Source of the DNA: ZC4RG35 sp040878345
Lineage (GTDB): Bacteria > Actinomycetota > Acidimicrobiia > Spongiisociales > ZC4RG35
Reading direction: 5' to 3'
DNA length: 64,000 nucleotides
Assembly: GCA_040878345.1 (NCBI GenBank)
Contig: JBBDML010000022.1
Location: 22,968 to 86,967 of the forward strand
Positions 61,652 through 64,000 of the stretch are shown here, piece by piece. The position numbers and the translations under genes are program-made. Position 1 is the first letter of the stretch. Each line of letters begins with the position of its first letter. Below the pieces are notes generated by a model that did not search any database, was not told the DNA's origin, and was given only the letters and a program-made list of their open reading frames with translations.

Positions 61652-63934
61652 ATGGCGCGTCCCCCCTCCCCTGAGGCCCCATCCTTGACCTCGCCGGACG
61701 GCAAGACTGCGGTTTTCCTCCTCGACGCCGCCTCCGACCTCGAGCAGCGACATCTGGAGAGATGGATGAGCAGGGCCACCGGGCGACGGGTGGAGACCTT
61801 GAGGATTGCCTCGGCACGGAGACGCGGCGGCCCTGATCGCAGCCTCGCGCTGGAGGCCCGTCTGAGGCGTGGAGACGATCCCTTCCTGATCGCGGCCCGG
61901 GTGGTGTGGATCCCCCCGGAGCGGGAGGGCCGAAGGTCTGTGGGTTGGTCGGATGTGTTCAAGCCCGGTGACCCCCGCGATCCGAGAGGCCTCCGCGCCC
62001 ACTGGATCCGAGCGGTGCACCCGGACCGGGTCGTCCCCGTGGCCGGTCAGGGCGCCGCGCTTGGCGAGCTGATCGAGGCGCATCGGGAGGCCGACGAAGT
62101 GGACGGGCTCGCCCAATTCGTGACGAGGAGGGCGTGGAGGTCCCTCGACCAGGCCGAGCGCAGGATCCGGGGCAACAAATACAAGATCCCACGGTTCGTG
62201 CCGGAGGCCATCCTCTCCAGAAGGGGGTTTCTCGAATCGATCGACCTCTACGCCCGCCAGTCGGGTCAGGACCCCGTTACCGCCAGGGGTCGGGCGGCCC
62301 GATATCTACGGGAGATAGCCGCCACCCACAGCCCATATGTCATCGACCTGATAGCCAATGCCATCCACTCGCTCTACCGCCAGGGTTATGGAGAGATCAA
62401 GTACCTCACCGAGCAGGTGAAGACGGTTGCCGAACTCGGCCAGGCCAATCCGGTGGTCTTTCTCCCGTCACACCGGTCGAACCTCGATCGTCTCAGCCTC
62501 CAGTATCTCCTGTGGGAGAACGACCTCCCCCCCAACCACACGGCGGGTGGGATCAACCTCGACTTCTTCCCGGTCGGACCACTGATGCGCCGGACCGGCG
62601 TCTTCTTCATTCGACGCTCCTTCAAGGGCAATGACCTCTACAAGCTGGTGCTCAAGGCATACATCGACTTCCTCGTCGAGAAGCGGTTTCCACTCGAGTG
62701 GTATGTGGAAGGGGGCAGATCGCGTTCAGGTCGCCTCCAGCCGCCGCGATTCGGGCTGCTCCAGTACGTGGTCGACTCCCTCCGGAGGGGCAAGGCCGAG
62801 GACATCGTGCTGATCCCGGTCTCGATCACCTACGACCAGATCCAGGACGTGCCGGACTACACCCTGGAGGCCCAGGGACGGGCCAAGGAGCGGGAGTCCC
62901 TCGGCTGGCTGCTCCGCACCGTCAAGTCCCTGAGAAGACGATACGGGGACATCTACATCCGATTCGGCGAGGGAGTGTCGGTGTCGGAGGTCATCGCCGA
63001 CATCGGGGAGGACGAGGAGCCTTCGATCGGGCTCCAGAAGCTTGCATTCGAGGTCATGCACCGGATCGCCGGCGCCACGCCGATCACCCCGACGGCCGTG
63101 GTCTGCATCGCCCTGCTCGCCGCCAGGGGGCGGGCTCTCACCGCCTCAGATCTGGCGGATGAGTGCACCGATCTCTCCGGGTTCATCAAAGCGAGGGGCA
63201 TCGAGATGACCGAGGATGCCGACCTGAGCAACCCCCATGTGGTGACCGCAGTCCTCGAATGGCTCGAGGAGCACGCAGCGGCGTCCAGTCACGAGGCCCT
63301 GGGTCGCACCGTCTACTGGCTCGAAGATGGGCAGATGATCCAAGTCTCCTACTACCGCAACGTGGTGCTCCACTACTTCGTGCCCCGGGCCATCGCCGAG
63401 ATCGCGCTTCGGTCTCGGCTCGCCGACTGCGAGGATGGTGCATCCTCGAGCCGGAACGACCTCGACGAGGAGATGCTCGCCCTACGCGACCTGCTCAAGT
63501 TCGAGTTCTTCTTCGCCGAGCGGGACCGCTACATCATCGACATCGCGGAAGACCTCCGCCTCGATGTCCCGGACTGGGAGGACCTCCTGTCGGCCTCGGG
63601 GCCGGTAGACGTGCTGGCCAAGATGGGGAGGCCGATGGCGCAGTGGGCCCTCTTGCCGATCCTCGACGCCTACCAGGTGGTCGGGGACGAGTTGGAGTCC
63701 CTCAGGGGCAGGTTCGAGGAGAAGGCCTTCCTCAAGGCATGTTCCGCCCGCGCCCGGATGTATCGGATCGAGGGCCGGCTCATCTCCGGAGAGAGCGCCA
63801 GCCAGGTCATGTTTCGATCCGCGCTGGCCCTGGCCGCCAATCGCGGGCTGCTCGAGGATGACTCCTCAGCGGCCAGGTCGGCATTCGCCGACGAGGTGCG
63901 GCGGGCCCGGGCCTTGGCGGCCGAGGATCGCTAG
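61652..63934 (+). CDS. plsB: Glycerol-3-phosphate acyltransferase, PlsB type
   Basis: This 760-aa peripheral membrane enzyme has the acyltransferase motifs in order: FLPSHRSNLDRLS (His274, Asp279), RRTGVFFIRRSFKG, YVEGGRSRSGRLQPPRFGLL and a VLIPVSITYDQI block. The family uses acyl-CoA or acyl-ACP to make lysophosphatidic acid. The long N- and C-terminal extensions fit PlsB. Since plsX and plsY are also present, the cell has two routes for this step. It is preceded by a leaderless promoter, and the 31-bp repeat follows its stop. Confidence 0.92.
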   Translation: MARPPSPEAPSLTSPDGKTAVFLLDAASDLEQRHLERWMSRATGRRVETLRIASARRRGGPDRSLALEARLRRGDDPFLIAARVVWIPPEREGRRSVGWSDVFKPGDPRDPRGLRAHWIRAVHPDRVVPVAGQGAALGELIEAHREADEVDGLAQFVTRRAWRSLDQAERRIRGNKYKIPRFVPEAILSRRGFLESIDLYARQSGQDPVTARGRAARYLREIAATHSPYVIDLIANAIHSLYRQGYGEIKYLTEQVKTVAELGQANPVVFLPSHRSNLDRLSLQYLLWENDLPPNHTAGGINLDFFPVGPLMRRTGVFFIRRSFKGNDLYKLVLKAYIDFLVEKRFPLEWYVEGGRSRSGRLQPPRFGLLQYVVDSLRRGKAEDIVLIPVSITYDQIQDVPDYTLEAQGRAKERESLGWLLRTVKSLRRRYGDIYIRFGEGVSVSEVIADIGEDEEPSIGLQKLAFEVMHRIAGATPITPTAVVCIALLAARGRALTASDLADECTDLSGFIKARGIEMTEDADLSNPHVVTAVLEWLEEHAAASSHEALGRTVYWLEDGQMIQVSYYRNVVLHYFVPRAIAEIALRSRLADCEDGASSSRNDLDEEMLALRDLLKFEFFFAERDRYIIDIAEDLRLDVPDWEDLLSASGPVDVLAKMGRPMAQWALLPILDAYQVVGDELESLRGRFEEKAFLKACSARARMYRIEGRLISGESASQVMFRSALALAANRGLLEDDSSAARSAFADEVRRARALAAEDR

Positions 63935-63944
63935 CTCTGGGCCG

Positions 63945-63975
63945 CTAGTGGCCCGTCGCCCAAACAGCTACGCGG
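63945..63975 (+). repeat. Dispersed 31-bp repeat, copy 2
   Basis: This matches 53008-53038 at 29 of 31 positions and lies 10 bp after the plsB stop, close to the window end. What follows cannot be seen. Confidence 0.7.
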
Positions 63976-64000
63976 TCTCGCCGGCCCTCGACGCCGCTGG

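Overview
The window is a dense, high-GC (roughly two-thirds G+C by eye) bacterial chromosome segment. Gene order, DUF2469, DUF6510, DUF177-rpmF, an InhA-type enoyl reductase, an AdnAB-like helicase pair and many leaderless genes point to the Actinomycetota. Acidimicrobiia or a neighbouring deep lineage is plausible, but this cannot be settled from the sequence alone. I see no rRNA or tRNA gene, CRISPR array, phage or transposase.

Layout. Positions 1-11.5 kb hold a rearranged version of the classic rpsP-KH-rimM-trmD-rplS-lepB-DUF2469-yraN-comM cluster, read on the minus strand with ffh upstream. It is interrupted by a thiolase, an AMIN-like/Gmad2-like lipoprotein, an ABC-2 exporter, a crotonase and a membrane-protein gene flanked by 24-bp direct repeats at the comM start. 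Positions 11.5-13.1 kb carry a VOC protein and an ECF sigma factor with its membrane partner. Positions 13.2-21 kb are an aerobic CO dehydrogenase locus: coxD- and coxE-like maturation genes, coxM-coxS-coxL with the form I signature AYRCSFR, and three XdhC/CoxF/CoxI-type genes, one fused to a YHS domain. Positions 21-25.8 kb hold upp, an alkyltransferase-like protein, a SIMPL lipoprotein, thymidine phosphorylase and etfBA.

Positions 25.8-38.7 kb are a housekeeping block matching the mycobacterial smc region: cdd, ftsY, smc, mutM, rnc, plsX, rpmF, DUF177, a coiled-coil protein, coaD, rsmD and recG. Positions 38.7-51.3 kb carry rpmB plus a cold-shock-like gene, ddl with a membrane-anchored MurF-like ligase, an orphan histidine kinase, a sulfite-oxidase-like/ferredoxin-reductase pair, FabI, an acyl-CoA synthetase and twin PH-SHOCT membrane proteins. 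Positions 52.2-64 kb hold a solitary RecB-like nuclease, glutamate dehydrogenase, an AdnA/AdnB-like helicase-nuclease pair, plsY, dtd and a PlsB-type acyltransferase.

Most striking observations. (1) The 840-bp gap at 51348-52189 holds no credible protein. It reads on the minus strand as two paralogous structured RNA units. Their hairpins carry UUCG, GAAA and GCAA tetraloops only on that strand, and both units end in the same terminator-like hairpin. (2) Three genes (ABC permease, yraN, lepB) seem to start with CTG inside a CTGA overlap, each behind a Shine-Dalgarno-like sequence. (3) About a dozen genes have a TANNNT -10 box 6-8 nt before the start codon, implying leaderless mRNAs. At ffh/VOC one symmetrical -10 appears to serve both strands. 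(4) A 24-bp direct repeat brackets an inserted segment at the comM start.
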